64,000 nt of DNA, taken from assembly GCF_003050925.1 (NCBI RefSeq), contig NZ_QAOV01000006.1, forward strand, positions 186,001 through 250,000, read 5' to 3'. Both the position numbers and the translations under genes were made by a program. The notes below the pieces were generated by a model. The model saw only the letters and a list, made by a program, of their open reading frames with translations. It was not told the DNA's origin and made no database searches. This DNA comes from Pseudomonas sp. GV085 (GTDB lineage Bacteria; Pseudomonadota; Gammaproteobacteria; Pseudomonadales; Pseudomonadaceae). How positions within the stretch are numbered: position 1 is the stretch's first letter; every line of letters begins with the position of its first letter. This document shows, piece by piece, positions 27,424 through 36,283 of the stretch.

Positions 27424-27528
27424 ATGAAGATATTCGGGTTTCAACTGATCTACGGTGACTTTCTCGCCCGCAGCGTGCGGGGCATCTCCTGTGCGCCACC
27501 CACCGGTCTCAGCATTGCTTACAACTAA
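27424..27528 (+). CDS. Possible 34-residue ORF upstream of hpd
   Basis: ATG at 27424 to TAA at 27526-27528 encodes 34 residues starting MKIFGFQLIYGDFLARSVRG and ending APPTGLSIAYN. It ends 37 bp before the hpd start in the same direction. No strong ribosome site is visible, and I do not recognise the peptide. It could be a leader peptide, a small protein, or a remnant of a longer gene. Confidence 0.35.
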   Translation: MKIFGFQLIYGDFLARSVRGISCAPPTGLSIAYN

Positions 27529-27565
27529 CCTTTGTTAATTGATAAAGAATGATGAGGCGCCGACC

Positions 27566-28642
27566 ATGGCAGATTTATACGAAAACCCAATGGGCCTGAT
27601 GGGCTTTGAATTCATCGAGCTCGCATCGCCAACCCCGAACACCCTGGAGCCGATCTTCGAGATCATGGGCTTCACCAAGGTGGCGACCCACCGTTCCAAG
27701 GACGTGCACCTGTATCGCCAGGGCGCGATCAACCTGATCCTCAACAACGAACCCCACAGTGTGGCCTCGTACTTTGCGGCCGAGCACGGCCCGTCGGTGT
27801 GCGGCATGGCGTTCCGCGTCAAGGATTCGCAAAAGGCCTACAAGCGCGCCCTGGAACTCGGTGCCCAGCCGATCCACATCGAAACCGGCCCGATGGAGCT
27901 GAACCTTCCGGCGATCAAAGGCATCGGTGGTGCGCCGCTGTACCTGATCGACCGTTTCGGCGAGGGCAGCTCGATCTATGACATCGACTTCGTGTTCATC
28001 GAAGGCGTTGACCGCCATCCGGTCGGTGCCGGCCTGAAGATCATCGATCACCTGACCCACAACGTGTACCGCGGTCGCATGGCCTACTGGGCCAACTTCT
28101 ACGAGAAATTGTTCAACTTCCGCGAAATCCGCTACTTCGACATCAAGGGCGAATACACCGGCCTGACCTCCAAGGCCATGACCGCGCCCGATGGCATGAT
28201 CCGCATTCCGTTGAACGAAGAATCGTCCAAGGGCGCCGGGCAGATCGAAGAGTTCCTGATGCAGTTCAACGGCGAGGGTATCCAGCACGTTGCGTTCCTG
28301 TCCGATGACCTGATCAAGACCTGGGACCACCTGAAAAGCATCGGCATGCGCTTCATGACCGCGCCGCCGGAGACCTACTACGAGATGCTCGAAGGCCGTC
28401 TGCCGAACCACGGCGAGCCGGTCGGTGAACTGCAAGCGCGGGGCATTTTGCTGGACGGTTCGTCCGAGTCGGGCGACAAGCGCCTGCTGCTGCAGATCTT
28501 CTCGGAAACCCTGATGGGACCGGTGTTCTTCGAATTCATCCAGCGCAAGGGCGACGACGGTTTCGGCGAAGGCAATTTCAAGGCACTGTTCGAATCCATC
28601 GAGCGTGACCAGGTGCGTCGTGGTGTTCTCTCCACCGACTAA
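27566..28642 (+). CDS. hpd: 4-hydroxyphenylpyruvate dioxygenase
   Basis: A 358-residue Fe(II) enzyme turning 4-hydroxyphenylpyruvate into homogentisate in tyrosine breakdown. Iron ligands are in [11 protein letters not shown] (first His), [12 protein letters not shown] (second His) and [11 protein letters not shown] (Glu). The start [16 protein letters not shown] at 27566 has GAGG upstream. Length and motifs are those of the bacterial enzyme. A perfect REP hairpin right after the stop (28661-28694) can serve as terminator. Confidence 0.96.
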   Translation: MADLYENPMGLMGFEFIELASPTPNTLEPIFEIMGFTKVATHRSKDVHLYRQGAINLILNNEPHSVASYFAAEHGPSVCGMAFRVKDSQKAYKRALELGAQPIHIETGPMELNLPAIKGIGGAPLYLIDRFGEGSSIYDIDFVFIEGVDRHPVGAGLKIIDHLTHNVYRGRMAYWANFYEKLFNFREIRYFDIKGEYTGLTSKAMTAPDGMIRIPLNEESSKGAGQIEEFLMQFNGEGIQHVAFLSDDLIKTWDHLKSIGMRFMTAPPETYYEMLEGRLPNHGEPVGELQARGILLDGSSESGDKRLLLQIFSETLMGPVFFEFIQRKGDDGFGEGNFKALFESIERDQVRRGVLSTD

Positions 28643-28660
28643 TCTGTTGACGCTGTAAAA

Positions 28661-28694
28661 AACTGTGGGAGCGAGCCTGCTCGCTCCCACAGTT
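28661..28694 (+). terminator. REP hairpin acting as hpd terminator
   Basis: AACTGTGGGAGCGAG-CCTG-CTCGCTCCCACAGTT is a perfect 15-bp stem 18 bp after the hpd stop, preceded by A-rich and followed by T-rich bases (GTTTTG). It is a single REP unit in the role of a terminator, also facing the convergent rarD. Confidence 0.8.
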
Positions 28695-28706
28695 TTGTGT
28701 GTGTGC

Positions 28707-29588
28707 TTAAGGCCTGCGCTGCCGCACCAAATGCTTGAACCCTTCGAACATCAGCACCAGCACGGCCATCCAGATCGGGATGTAGGTCAGCCATTCGCCG
28801 GACTTGATGCTCTCTCCCAGCAGCAATGCCACTCCCAGCAGCAACACCGGTTCGACGTAGCTCAACAAGCCGAACAGGCTGAACGGCAGCAGGCGGCTGG
28901 CAATGATGTAGACCACCAGCGCCGACGCACTGATTACGCCGAGCAGCGGGATCAACAGCGACAACCAGGGATGCTGGTCAAACACAGCGAAACCTTGTGC
29001 GCCACTCTGGATGAACCAGAGCGCCACCGGCAGCGTCAATGCCATGTCCAGCCACAAGCCGCCGAGATTGTCCGACGCCAGCCGTTTGCGCAGGATGAAG
29101 TAGGCCGGATAGCCAATGCAGACCAGCAAGGTCGCCCAGGAAAAACCACCGACCTGATACACCTCGTTGATCACGCCCAGGCAGGCGAACACCACGGCGA
29201 TTTTTTGCAGATAAGACAGGCGTTCGCCGTAGGCCAGGCGGCCGGTCAAGACCATGGTCAGCGGCAGCAGGAAATAGCCCAGTGATACGTCGAGGCTGTA
29301 GCCATTGAGCGGCGCCCACATGAACAGCCACAGTTGCACGCCGAGCAGGGCAGAGGAGGCGATCAGTGCACCCATCAGTTTCGGGTTGGCAATGGCGCGC
29401 CGAACGATCTCCAGCACGCGCTTCCACTCGCCGGACGCCACCATGAACACGGTCATGCACGGCACGGTCAGCAGCATGCGCCAACCGAAGATTTCCACGC
29501 CGCTCAAGGGGGTGAGCAGCGACGTGTAGTAATACATGACGGCAAAAAGCACCGAGGCTGAAACTGACAGAGCGATACCTTTAGACAA
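28707..29588 (-). CDS. rarD: RarD-type EamA transporter
   Basis: A 293-residue inner-membrane protein with about ten TM segments, beginning MSKGIALSVSASVLFAVMYY. GVEIFGWRMLLTVPCM and the segment KLMGALIASSALLGVQLWLF are typical of the RarD (chloramphenicol-sensitive protein) branch of the DMT superfamily. Export substrate not established. It converges with hpd and stands alone. Confidence 0.85.
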   Translation of the reverse strand: MSKGIALSVSASVLFAVMYYYTSLLTPLSGVEIFGWRMLLTVPCMTVFMVASGEWKRVLEIVRRAIANPKLMGALIASSALLGVQLWLFMWAPLNGYSLDVSLGYFLLPLTMVLTGRLAYGERLSYLQKIAVVFACLGVINEVYQVGGFSWATLLVCIGYPAYFILRKRLASDNLGGLWLDMALTLPVALWFIQSGAQGFAVFDQHPWLSLLIPLLGVISASALVVYIIASRLLPFSLFGLLSYVEPVLLLGVALLLGESIKSGEWLTYIPIWMAVLVLMFEGFKHLVRQRRP

Positions 29589-29676
29589 GCTGTCCTCGCA
29601 AGGTTGAAGGTGAAACGGGGGTGGAGGATACGTGGTTTTTCAGACGAATATTGACCGATCAATCAACACTGTCCAA

Positions 29677-29761
29677 CTGTAGGAGCGAGCCTGCTCGCGA
29701 TGGTGTGTCAGTTGACATCTATGTAGCTGACCCACCATCGCGAGCAAGCTCGCTCCTACAG
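29677..29761. repeat. REPIN
   Basis: CTGTAGGAGCGAGCCTGCTC and inverted GCGAGCAAGCTCGCTCCTAC around a short spacer. It ends 14 nt from the stop of the aldo/keto reductase at 29776. Confidence 0.9.
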
Positions 29762-29775
29762 TGGTTTTGTGATTT

Positions 29776-30789
29776 TCAGTTATTGCGCGGATTACGCCCC
29801 GACACAAAATGGCTCACATCATTGAACCCCGGTGTCGACGCATGCCCCGGCGTCACCAGCGAATCGATGAATGCCTCGTCCTCGGCCGTGATCCTCACCG
29901 CCTGCGCCTTAGTGTAGGCGTCCCACTGCGCTTCGGTACGCGGCCCGACAATGGCCGAGGTGACGGCGCTGTTGTTCAGCACCCAGGCAATCGCGAACTC
30001 GACGATGCCGACGCCGCGGCCTTGGGTGTACTGCTGGATTTGCTGGGCGATGTGCAGGGACTCGACGCGCCATTCTGTTTCCAGGATGCGTTTATCCTGA
30101 CGTCCGGCACGGCTGTTGGCGTCCGGTTTCACATCAGGCGCGTATTTGCCGCTGAGCACCCCGCGCGCCAGCGGGCTGTAAGGCACCACGCCCAGACCGT
30201 AGTTTTGCGCCGCCGTGATCTGCTCGGTTTCAGCCTGGCGGTTGACGATGTTGTACAGCGGCTGGCTGATCACCGGCCGGTCAACGCCAAGTTTGTCGGC
30301 CACGCGAATGACTTCGGCGATGCGCCAGCCACGGTAGTTCGACAGGCCCCAATAGCGGATCTTGCCCTGGCGAATCAGATCGCCGATGGCCGAGATCGTG
30401 ACTTCCAGCGGCGTGTTGTGGTCTTCGCGATGCAGATAATAGATGTCGAGGTAATCGGTGCCCAGGCGCGTCAGGCTGGCATCGATGCCGTTGAACAGGT
30501 GTTTGCGGCTCAGGCCGCTGCGGTTGGGGACGCCGTCCATGGGGCCGAAGCCGACCTTGGTCGCCAGCACCCATTCATGGCGACGGCTGGCGATGGCCTC
30601 GCCGACGATTTCTTCGGAACGGCCGTTGGTGTAGACGTCGGCGGTGTCGATGAAATTGATGCCCTGGTCCCAGGCCTTGTCGATGATCCGCAGGGAATCT
30701 TCGGTGCTGGTCTGTTCGCCGAACATCATGGTGCCCAGGGTCAGGGTGGACACCTGCAGACCCGAATGACCCAGCGTGCGATAGCTCAT
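29776..30789 (-). CDS. Aldo/keto reductase
   Basis: A 337-residue NADPH-dependent oxidoreductase. The catalytic tetrad is visible: Asp in INFIDTADVYTNG with the active Tyr, Lys in WVLATKVGFG, and His in IYYLHREDHNTP. The C-terminus carries the cofactor segment SAIVGPRTEAQWD. ATG at 30789 has AGGA seven nt upstream; a TTG two codons earlier is less likely. Substrate unknown; similar enzymes reduce aldehydes and sugars. Confidence 0.88.
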   Translation of the reverse strand: MSYRTLGHSGLQVSTLTLGTMMFGEQTSTEDSLRIIDKAWDQGINFIDTADVYTNGRSEEIVGEAIASRRHEWVLATKVGFGPMDGVPNRSGLSRKHLFNGIDASLTRLGTDYLDIYYLHREDHNTPLEVTISAIGDLIRQGKIRYWGLSNYRGWRIAEVIRVADKLGVDRPVISQPLYNIVNRQAETEQITAAQNYGLGVVPYSPLARGVLSGKYAPDVKPDANSRAGRQDKRILETEWRVESLHIAQQIQQYTQGRGVGIVEFAIAWVLNNSAVTSAIVGPRTEAQWDAYTKAQAVRITAEDEAFIDSLVTPGHASTPGFNDVSHFVSGRNPRNN

Positions 30790-30880
30790 GAGCAAATCCT
30801 TTTACCAGTGGGAAAGGCTCAATCAGATACCAGAACGATCGCCGGGAGCAAACGCAAATCTCAAACACACTCGAATCAAA

Positions 30881-30982
30881 CTGTAGGAGCGAGCCTGCTC
30901 GCGAAGAACTTCAGGACACCACGTTTATCCAGGATAAACGCGTTATCGTTGACGTCCATCGCGAGCAGGCTCGCTCCTACAG
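30881..30982. repeat. REPIN
   Basis: Two REPs in inverted orientation (CTGTAGGAGCGAGCCTGCTC ... GCGAGCAGGCTCGCTCCTAC). It ends 14 nt from the stop of the MFS gene at 30997. Confidence 0.9.
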
Positions 30983-30996
30983 TGGTCAGGTGGTGG

Positions 30997-32307
30997 TCAG
31001 GCGCGCAGGGTACGGGTCATGCGCAACGCCAACAGACTGCCGCAGACAATCACGCCCGCCAGCAGATACAGCGCCGCATCGGTCGAACCGGTGCTGTCCT
31101 TGACCCAGCCCACCAGGTACGGGCTGAGGAAGCCGGCCATCTGGCCCATCGAGTTGATCAGCGCCAGGCCACCCGCCGCAGCGCCGGCACTGAGCAGCGC
31201 GGTCGGCACCGGCCAGAACATCGGCAGGCCGGTGAGGGCGCCCATGGTGGCGATGGTCAGGCCGAGAATCGCGATGGCCGGGTTGGCGGCGAAGTTCACC
31301 GCAATCAGCAGCCCCAGCGCGCCCATCAACATCGGCACCACCAAGTGCCAGCGGCGTTCTTTGCGCAGGTCCGCCGAACGGCCAATCATCAGCATGAAAA
31401 CGGCGGCTAGCAGGTACGGAATCGCACTGAGCCAGCCGATCACCAGGTTATCGCTGAAGCCCAGGTTCTTGATAATCGACGGCAACCAGAAGTTGATCGC
31501 GTACACGCCACTCTGGATGCAGAAGTAGATCAGGCCGAAAGCCCAGATCGCCGGGTTCTTGAACACCGCCAGCAGTGAATCGGACGTGGTTTTCGGTTTG
31601 TTGGCCAGATCGATAGCGTGGTCGGCTTCCAGTACCGAGCGCTCGAACGGGGTCAGCCATTTGGCATTGGCGTAACTGTCGCTGAGCAGGAAGTAAGCCA
31701 GCGCACCGAGGATCACGGTTGGAATGCCTTGCATCAGGAACATCCACTGCCAGCCGGCGAGACCGCCCTGGCCTGCGCCGAAGTGGTTGAGAATCCAGCC
31801 GGAGAACGGGCTGCCGAGCAAACCGGATACCGGGATCGCCGACATGAACAGCGCCATGATGCGGCCACGGCGGAAGGTCGGGAACCACTGCGAGAGATAC
31901 AGCACCACGCCCGGGAAGAAACCGGCTTCGGCAGCGCCGGTGAACAGGCGCAAGGTGTAGAACTCGGTCGGGCTGGTGACGAACAGCAGGCAGGTCGACA
32001 ACGTGCCCCAGGTGATCATCATCAGTGCAATCCAGCGCCGTGGGCCGAATTTGGTCAGGGCCAGGTTGCTTGGCACACCGCACAGCACGTAACCGATAAA
32101 GAAGATGCCGGCACCGAGGCCGTACACGGTTTCGCTGAACTTCAGCGCGTCGAGCATCTGCAGCTTGGCAAATCCAACGTTGACCCGGTCGAGGTAGTTG
32201 AACAGGTAGCAGATGAAAATGAAGGGGATCAAACGCAGGGTGATGCGCTTGTAGACGGCGTTTTTGTCGTCAGCGATGGCGTCGGACGCTACGGCGCTCT
32301 GTGTCAT
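30997..32307 (-). CDS. MFS transporter, anion:cation symporter (phthalate permease-like) family
   Basis: A 436-residue inner-membrane transporter with 12 TM segments. FNYLDRVNVGFAKLQM and GYVLCGVPSNLALTKFGPRR are typical of the ACS family, which imports organic anions such as sugar acids. ATG at 32307; the frame extends 53 codons upstream without support. It is divergent from a CdaR-type regulator followed by glycerate kinase, so its cargo may be glycerate or a sugar diacid. Confidence 0.87.
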   Translation of the reverse strand: MTQSAVASDAIADDKNAVYKRITLRLIPFIFICYLFNYLDRVNVGFAKLQMLDALKFSETVYGLGAGIFFIGYVLCGVPSNLALTKFGPRRWIALMMITWGTLSTCLLFVTSPTEFYTLRLFTGAAEAGFFPGVVLYLSQWFPTFRRGRIMALFMSAIPVSGLLGSPFSGWILNHFGAGQGGLAGWQWMFLMQGIPTVILGALAYFLLSDSYANAKWLTPFERSVLEADHAIDLANKPKTTSDSLLAVFKNPAIWAFGLIYFCIQSGVYAINFWLPSIIKNLGFSDNLVIGWLSAIPYLLAAVFMLMIGRSADLRKERRWHLVVPMLMGALGLLIAVNFAANPAIAILGLTIATMGALTGLPMFWPVPTALLSAGAAAGGLALINSMGQMAGFLSPYLVGWVKDSTGSTDAALYLLAGVIVCGSLLALRMTRTLRA

Positions 32308-32477
32308 GGCGGCTCTCTCTTTATTATGATTTTTTGCGATGCAAAGGGTAACGTTGATCGCCCAGAGAGTCTCGACCACCCTCAGGGTGGCTGTCTTTGT
32401 GCCTGAGCACAGGGTTTGCAACCAAGGCCTGTGCGGGTGAACAACCCGTTCCACCACCGTCTTCAAGGATCACTTGC

Positions 32478-33611
32478 ATGTTCGAACTCGATCACGACCT
32501 GGCCCAGGACATTGTCGACCGGGCGATGGCTATCCTGCCGTACAACGTCAACGTCATGGACAGCCAGGGACTGATCCTGGGCAGCGGCGAGCCGGAGCGG
32601 GTCAACACCCGGCATGAAGGCGCGCAACTGGTCCTGGCCAACGGCCGCGTGGTGGAGATCGATGCGCAGACGGCGATTCATCTAAAGGGTGTGCAGCCGG
32701 GCATCAACCTGCCGCTGATGCTGGACCAGCGCCTGATCGGCGTCCTGGGCATCACCGGCGAACCCGAGCAACTGCGCACCTACGCCGAACTGGTGCGCAT
32801 GACCGCCGAGATGCTGGTGGGCCAGCGTAACCAGCAGGCCGAACAGCAATGGCGGCGCCAGCGCTGCGATGATCTGCTGGCGTTGTTGCTCAGCGAAGCC
32901 GGGGATGCTCCGCGACTGGTCGATGAAGCGCAGCAGTTGGGCCTCAAGCCACAAATGACCCGGGTGCCGTACTTGTTCGAACTGGGCCTGGAACACGCTC
33001 CAGGGCAAACCGTCGAGGCACTCAGTGCCTGGTTGACCAGCCGTCACCCCGACAGTTGGTGCGTGAGCTCGGCCAAAACTTCATTGCTCTGGTGCCGGCC
33101 GGCCGGCCAGTCGGTCGATAACGAGCGCTTGCTGGACAAGCTCGATGGCCTTGGCTGGAACATCCTGCGTATCGCCGTGGGTGGGCAAGCCGACGGGCTG
33201 GCAGGGTTGCGCCGCTGCTATCGCCGGGTCGGTGACTTGCTGGCCTACGGACGCGAGGTGTTGCCGCGCTCCCGATTGCTGACGCTGAACCGCTATCGGC
33301 TGCCAGTGATGCTCTGGCGACACCGCAATGACGACGCCCTCGACGAATTGCTCAACCCGCTGCGCAAGGTCATTGCCAGGGACAGCAACGGCCAGTTGCT
33401 GGCGACCCTGCGCAGCTGGTGCGAACACGACGGCCAGAGCCAGGCCTGCGCCGATGCACTGGGCATTCATCGCAACAGCCTGCGTTATCGGATGGAGCGG
33501 ATTGCCGAGCTGAGCGGGGTTGACCCGTTGCGCCTGGATGGGATGCTGGCGTTGTATCTCGGCGTCCAACTCCTCCCGCAAACCGACGCAGCTCCTACAG
33601 GGGAGGTGTGA
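32478..33611 (+). CDS. CdaR-type sugar diacid regulator
   Basis: A 377-residue activator. The N-terminal diacid-recognition domain begins LDHDLAQDIVDRAMAILPYN, and a C-terminal PucR-type HTH is at QACADALGIHRNSLRYRMER. Homologues sense glucarate, galactarate or glycerate and activate their use. AGGA precedes the ATG at 32478. The last residues, TDAAPTGEV, are read from a half-REP (GCAGCTCCTACAGGGG), so the C-terminal tail looks repeat-derived. It lies between the divergent MFS transporter and the glycerate kinase gene, both likely targets. Confidence 0.86.
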   Translation: MFELDHDLAQDIVDRAMAILPYNVNVMDSQGLILGSGEPERVNTRHEGAQLVLANGRVVEIDAQTAIHLKGVQPGINLPLMLDQRLIGVLGITGEPEQLRTYAELVRMTAEMLVGQRNQQAEQQWRRQRCDDLLALLLSEAGDAPRLVDEAQQLGLKPQMTRVPYLFELGLEHAPGQTVEALSAWLTSRHPDSWCVSSAKTSLLWCRPAGQSVDNERLLDKLDGLGWNILRIAVGGQADGLAGLRRCYRRVGDLLAYGREVLPRSRLLTLNRYRLPVMLWRHRNDDALDELLNPLRKVIARDSNGQLLATLRSWCEHDGQSQACADALGIHRNSLRYRMERIAELSGVDPLRLDGMLALYLGVQLLPQTDAAPTGEV

Positions 33612-33721
33612 ATGCCGGTTTGTGGAAATGAACAATAATCCTCATCGGCGCTTGTGCAGCGGACCGGCGTTATTGTTCATGGCGGCTGGCAGCATGTGGA
33701 GATTGGAACTGGAGAATTCCC

Positions 33722-34864
33722 ATGAAAATCGTGATCGCCCCCGATTCGTTCAAGGACAGCCTCAGCGCTCAAGGCGTGGCCGACGCCATTGCATTGGGAT
33801 TGGCGCAAGTCTGGCCTGATGCCCAGCTGATCAAATGCCCGATGGCCGACGGCGGGGAAGGGACTGTCGAGTCGATTCTTGCCGCCTGCGAAGGCGAACA
33901 GCGCCGCACCGTGGTTCGCGGGCCGCTGGGTACAACGGTGGATGCCGCCTGGGGCTGGTTGCCGCAGAGCCACACCGCGATCATCGAAATGGCCGAGGCC
34001 AGCGGTTTGCAGTTGGTCCCGGTGGCGCAACGGGATGCGTGCATCAGCAGCACTTTCGGTACCGGGCAATTGATTCGCGCCGCGCTGGATGCCGGTGCTC
34101 AACGGGTGATCCTGGCGATTGGCGGCAGTGCGACCAATGACGGCGGCGCCGGTGCCATGCAAGCCCTGGGCGTGAAACTGCTGGATGCCCGGGGGCAGAC
34201 GCTATCACCGGGCGGCCTCGCCCTTGGGCAATTGGCCCACGTCGATCTGAGTGACATGGATCCGCGTCTGGCGCCGGTACGCTTCGACATCGCCGCCGAC
34301 GTCAACAACCCGTTGTGCGGTCCCCACGGCGCTTCGGAGATTTTCGGCCCGCAAAAAGGCGCCTCGCCGGCGCAGGTCGAACAACTGGACCGTGCCCTGG
34401 GGCACTTTGCCGACCATTGCGCGACAGCCTTGGGCAAGGATGTCCGTGACGAGCCGGGCAGTGGCGCGGCGGGTGGCCTGGGTTTTGCCGCCAAAGCGTT
34501 CCTGGGGGCGCAGTTCAAGGCCGGGGTCGAGGTGGTTGCCGAACTCGTGGGCCTGGCCGAGGCGGTTGCAGGCGCCGATCTGGTGATCACCGGGGAAGGG
34601 CGCTTCGATGCGCAAACCCTGCGCGGCAAGACGCCGTTTGGTGTGGCGCGTGTCGCCAGCCAGCAAGGCGTGCCGGTCATCGTCATTGCCGGCACCCTGG
34701 GCGACGGTTATCAGGCGCTCTATGAGCATGGCATCGACGCTGCGTTTGCCCTGGCGAGTGGGCCGATGACCCTGGACCAGGCCTGTGCCGAGGCGCCGCG
34801 CTTGCTGCGTGAGCGGGCGACCGACATCGCTCGCGTCTGGCGGATGGCCGTTCGCTGCGGCTGA
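33722..34864 (+). CDS. Glycerate kinase
   Basis: A 380-residue kinase of the GarK/GlxK family, phosphorylating D-glycerate. It begins MKIVIAPDSFKDSLSAQGVA with the family motif and has MADGGEGTVESILAAC, AIGGSATNDGGAGAMQALG and the segment ADLVITGEGRFDAQTLRGKT. GGAG precedes the start. With the upstream CdaR-type regulator and MFS transporter it forms a likely glycerate or sugar-diacid utilisation locus. Confidence 0.92.
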   Translation: MKIVIAPDSFKDSLSAQGVADAIALGLAQVWPDAQLIKCPMADGGEGTVESILAACEGEQRRTVVRGPLGTTVDAAWGWLPQSHTAIIEMAEASGLQLVPVAQRDACISSTFGTGQLIRAALDAGAQRVILAIGGSATNDGGAGAMQALGVKLLDARGQTLSPGGLALGQLAHVDLSDMDPRLAPVRFDIAADVNNPLCGPHGASEIFGPQKGASPAQVEQLDRALGHFADHCATALGKDVRDEPGSGAAGGLGFAAKAFLGAQFKAGVEVVAELVGLAEAVAGADLVITGEGRFDAQTLRGKTPFGVARVASQQGVPVIVIAGTLGDGYQALYEHGIDAAFALASGPMTLDQACAEAPRLLRERATDIARVWRMAVRCG

Positions 34865-34982
34865 GGGTTTTTCACAAAAGCCCTGATGGGAGTTTTGGCG
34901 GTGGATTTGAACGCCATGGTGGCGTGTTTCGCGATTTGAGATAGGGTTGAGGCTTGGAGCACCCGCGCGACAGGAGACAAAC

Positions 34983-36170
34983 ATGCGCTATTCAGCCTTG
35001 ACCCAACGAATCGCCGGTGACGGAGCGGCGGCCTGGCAGATTCACGATCGAGCGCTGCAATTGCGCGAACAGGGTGTCGACGTCCTGCTGCTGTCAATTG
35101 GCGATCCCGACTTCGATACGCCGCAACCCATTGTCCAGGCGGCTATCGCCAGCCTGTTGGCCGGTGACACGCACTATCCTGAAGTGCGCGGCAGTCGGGG
35201 GCTGCGCGACAGCATTGCCCGCCGGCAGCGCCAACGCAGCGGTCAGGCGGTGGATGCCGGGCATGTGATCGTCTTTCCAGGCGCGCAGTGCGCGGTGTAT
35301 TCGGTGGCGCAATGCCTGCTCGATCCGGGCGATGAAGTGATCGTCGCCGAGCCAATGTACGTGACCTATGAAGGTGTGATCGGCGCGTGTGCGGCCACAG
35401 TGGTCCCGGTGCCAGTGCGTCCGCAGAACGGGTTTCGCGTCGACCCGGCGGACGTCGCGGCACGGATCACGCCGAGGACTCGCGCCATCCTGCTCAATAG
35501 TCCGAACAATCCATCCGGCGCCAGTTTGTCACTGGCGATCTGGCAGGAGCTGGCGGCGCTGTGCATTCGTCACGATTTGTGGCTGATCAGCGACGAGGTC
35601 TACAGCGATCTGCTGTACGAGGGCGAGCACATCAGCCCCGCGAGCCTGCCTGGCATGGCCGAACGGACGGCGACGATCAACAGCCTGTCCAAGTCCCACG
35701 CCATGAGCGGTTGGCGGGTGGGCTGGGTGATCGGGCCCAAACCCATGGCCGGACACCTGGTCAATCTGTCGCTGAGCATGTTGTTCGGTATCCCGGATTT
35801 CGTGCAGAACGCCGCGCAGCTGGCGTTGGACCGTGACCTGCCGGAAGTGGCCTCGATGCGCGAAGAGTATCGCCAGCGTCGTGACCTGGTGTGTGCAAGT
35901 CTGGGCCAATGTCCGGGCCTCAAGCCGATTCGTCCGGATGGCGGAATGTTCGTGATGGTCGATGTACGCCAGACCGGGTTGTCGGCCCAGCGCTTCGCCG
36001 AACGGCTGCTGGAGGGCCATGGCGTCTCGGTGCTGGCCGGCGAAGCGTTCGGGCCGAGCGCGGCGGGGCATATCCGCATTGGGTTGGTGGTGGATCAGAT
36101 GAAGCTGGCCGATGCCTGTCGGCGAATTGCATTGTGTGCGACAAATTTGCTGGAGGCGCGGCGGGCCTGA
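34983..36170 (+). CDS. aruH: Arginine:pyruvate transaminase-like aminotransferase AruH
   Basis: A 395-residue fold-type I PLP enzyme. It begins MRYSALTQRIAGDGAAAWQI, and the whole protein closely follows the AruH pattern I know from P. aeruginosa (LSIGDPDFDTP, NSPNNPSGASL, ISDEVYSDLLYEGEHISPAS). The PLP lysine is in NSLSKSHAMSGWRVGW. AruH starts the arginine transaminase route by making 2-ketoarginine. The usual partner aruI and the regulator pair are not in this window, so the gene is separated from that pathway here. AGGAGA precedes the ATG. Confidence 0.82.
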   Translation: MRYSALTQRIAGDGAAAWQIHDRALQLREQGVDVLLLSIGDPDFDTPQPIVQAAIASLLAGDTHYPEVRGSRGLRDSIARRQRQRSGQAVDAGHVIVFPGAQCAVYSVAQCLLDPGDEVIVAEPMYVTYEGVIGACAATVVPVPVRPQNGFRVDPADVAARITPRTRAILLNSPNNPSGASLSLAIWQELAALCIRHDLWLISDEVYSDLLYEGEHISPASLPGMAERTATINSLSKSHAMSGWRVGWVIGPKPMAGHLVNLSLSMLFGIPDFVQNAAQLALDRDLPEVASMREEYRQRRDLVCASLGQCPGLKPIRPDGGMFVMVDVRQTGLSAQRFAERLLEGHGVSVLAGEAFGPSAAGHIRIGLVVDQMKLADACRRIALCATNLLEARRA

Positions 36171-36180
36171 TCGCCACAGC

Positions 36181-36278
36181 AAAAGATCGCAGCCTGCGGC
36201 AGCTCCAGGATTGATGTCCATCCACAAAACTGCGGTGAACCCGGTCCATGCAGGAGCTGCTGCAGGCTGCGATCTTTT
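36181..36278. repeat. Inverted repeat pair of a second REP class
   Basis: AAAAGATCGCAGCCTGCGGC at the left and GCTGCAGGCTGCGATCTTTT at the right, about 50 bp apart. The motif resembles the CTGCGATCTTTTGATCTT palindrome found inside the MITE copies. It starts 10 bp after the aruH stop and ends 5 bp before the kguD stop, filling the convergent gap. Confidence 0.85.
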
Positions 36279-36283
36279 GATCT

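Noticed and set aside
29809..31410. 533-codon open frame on the plus strand
   Set aside because: Antisense to the aldo/keto reductase and MFS genes and runs straight through a REPIN.
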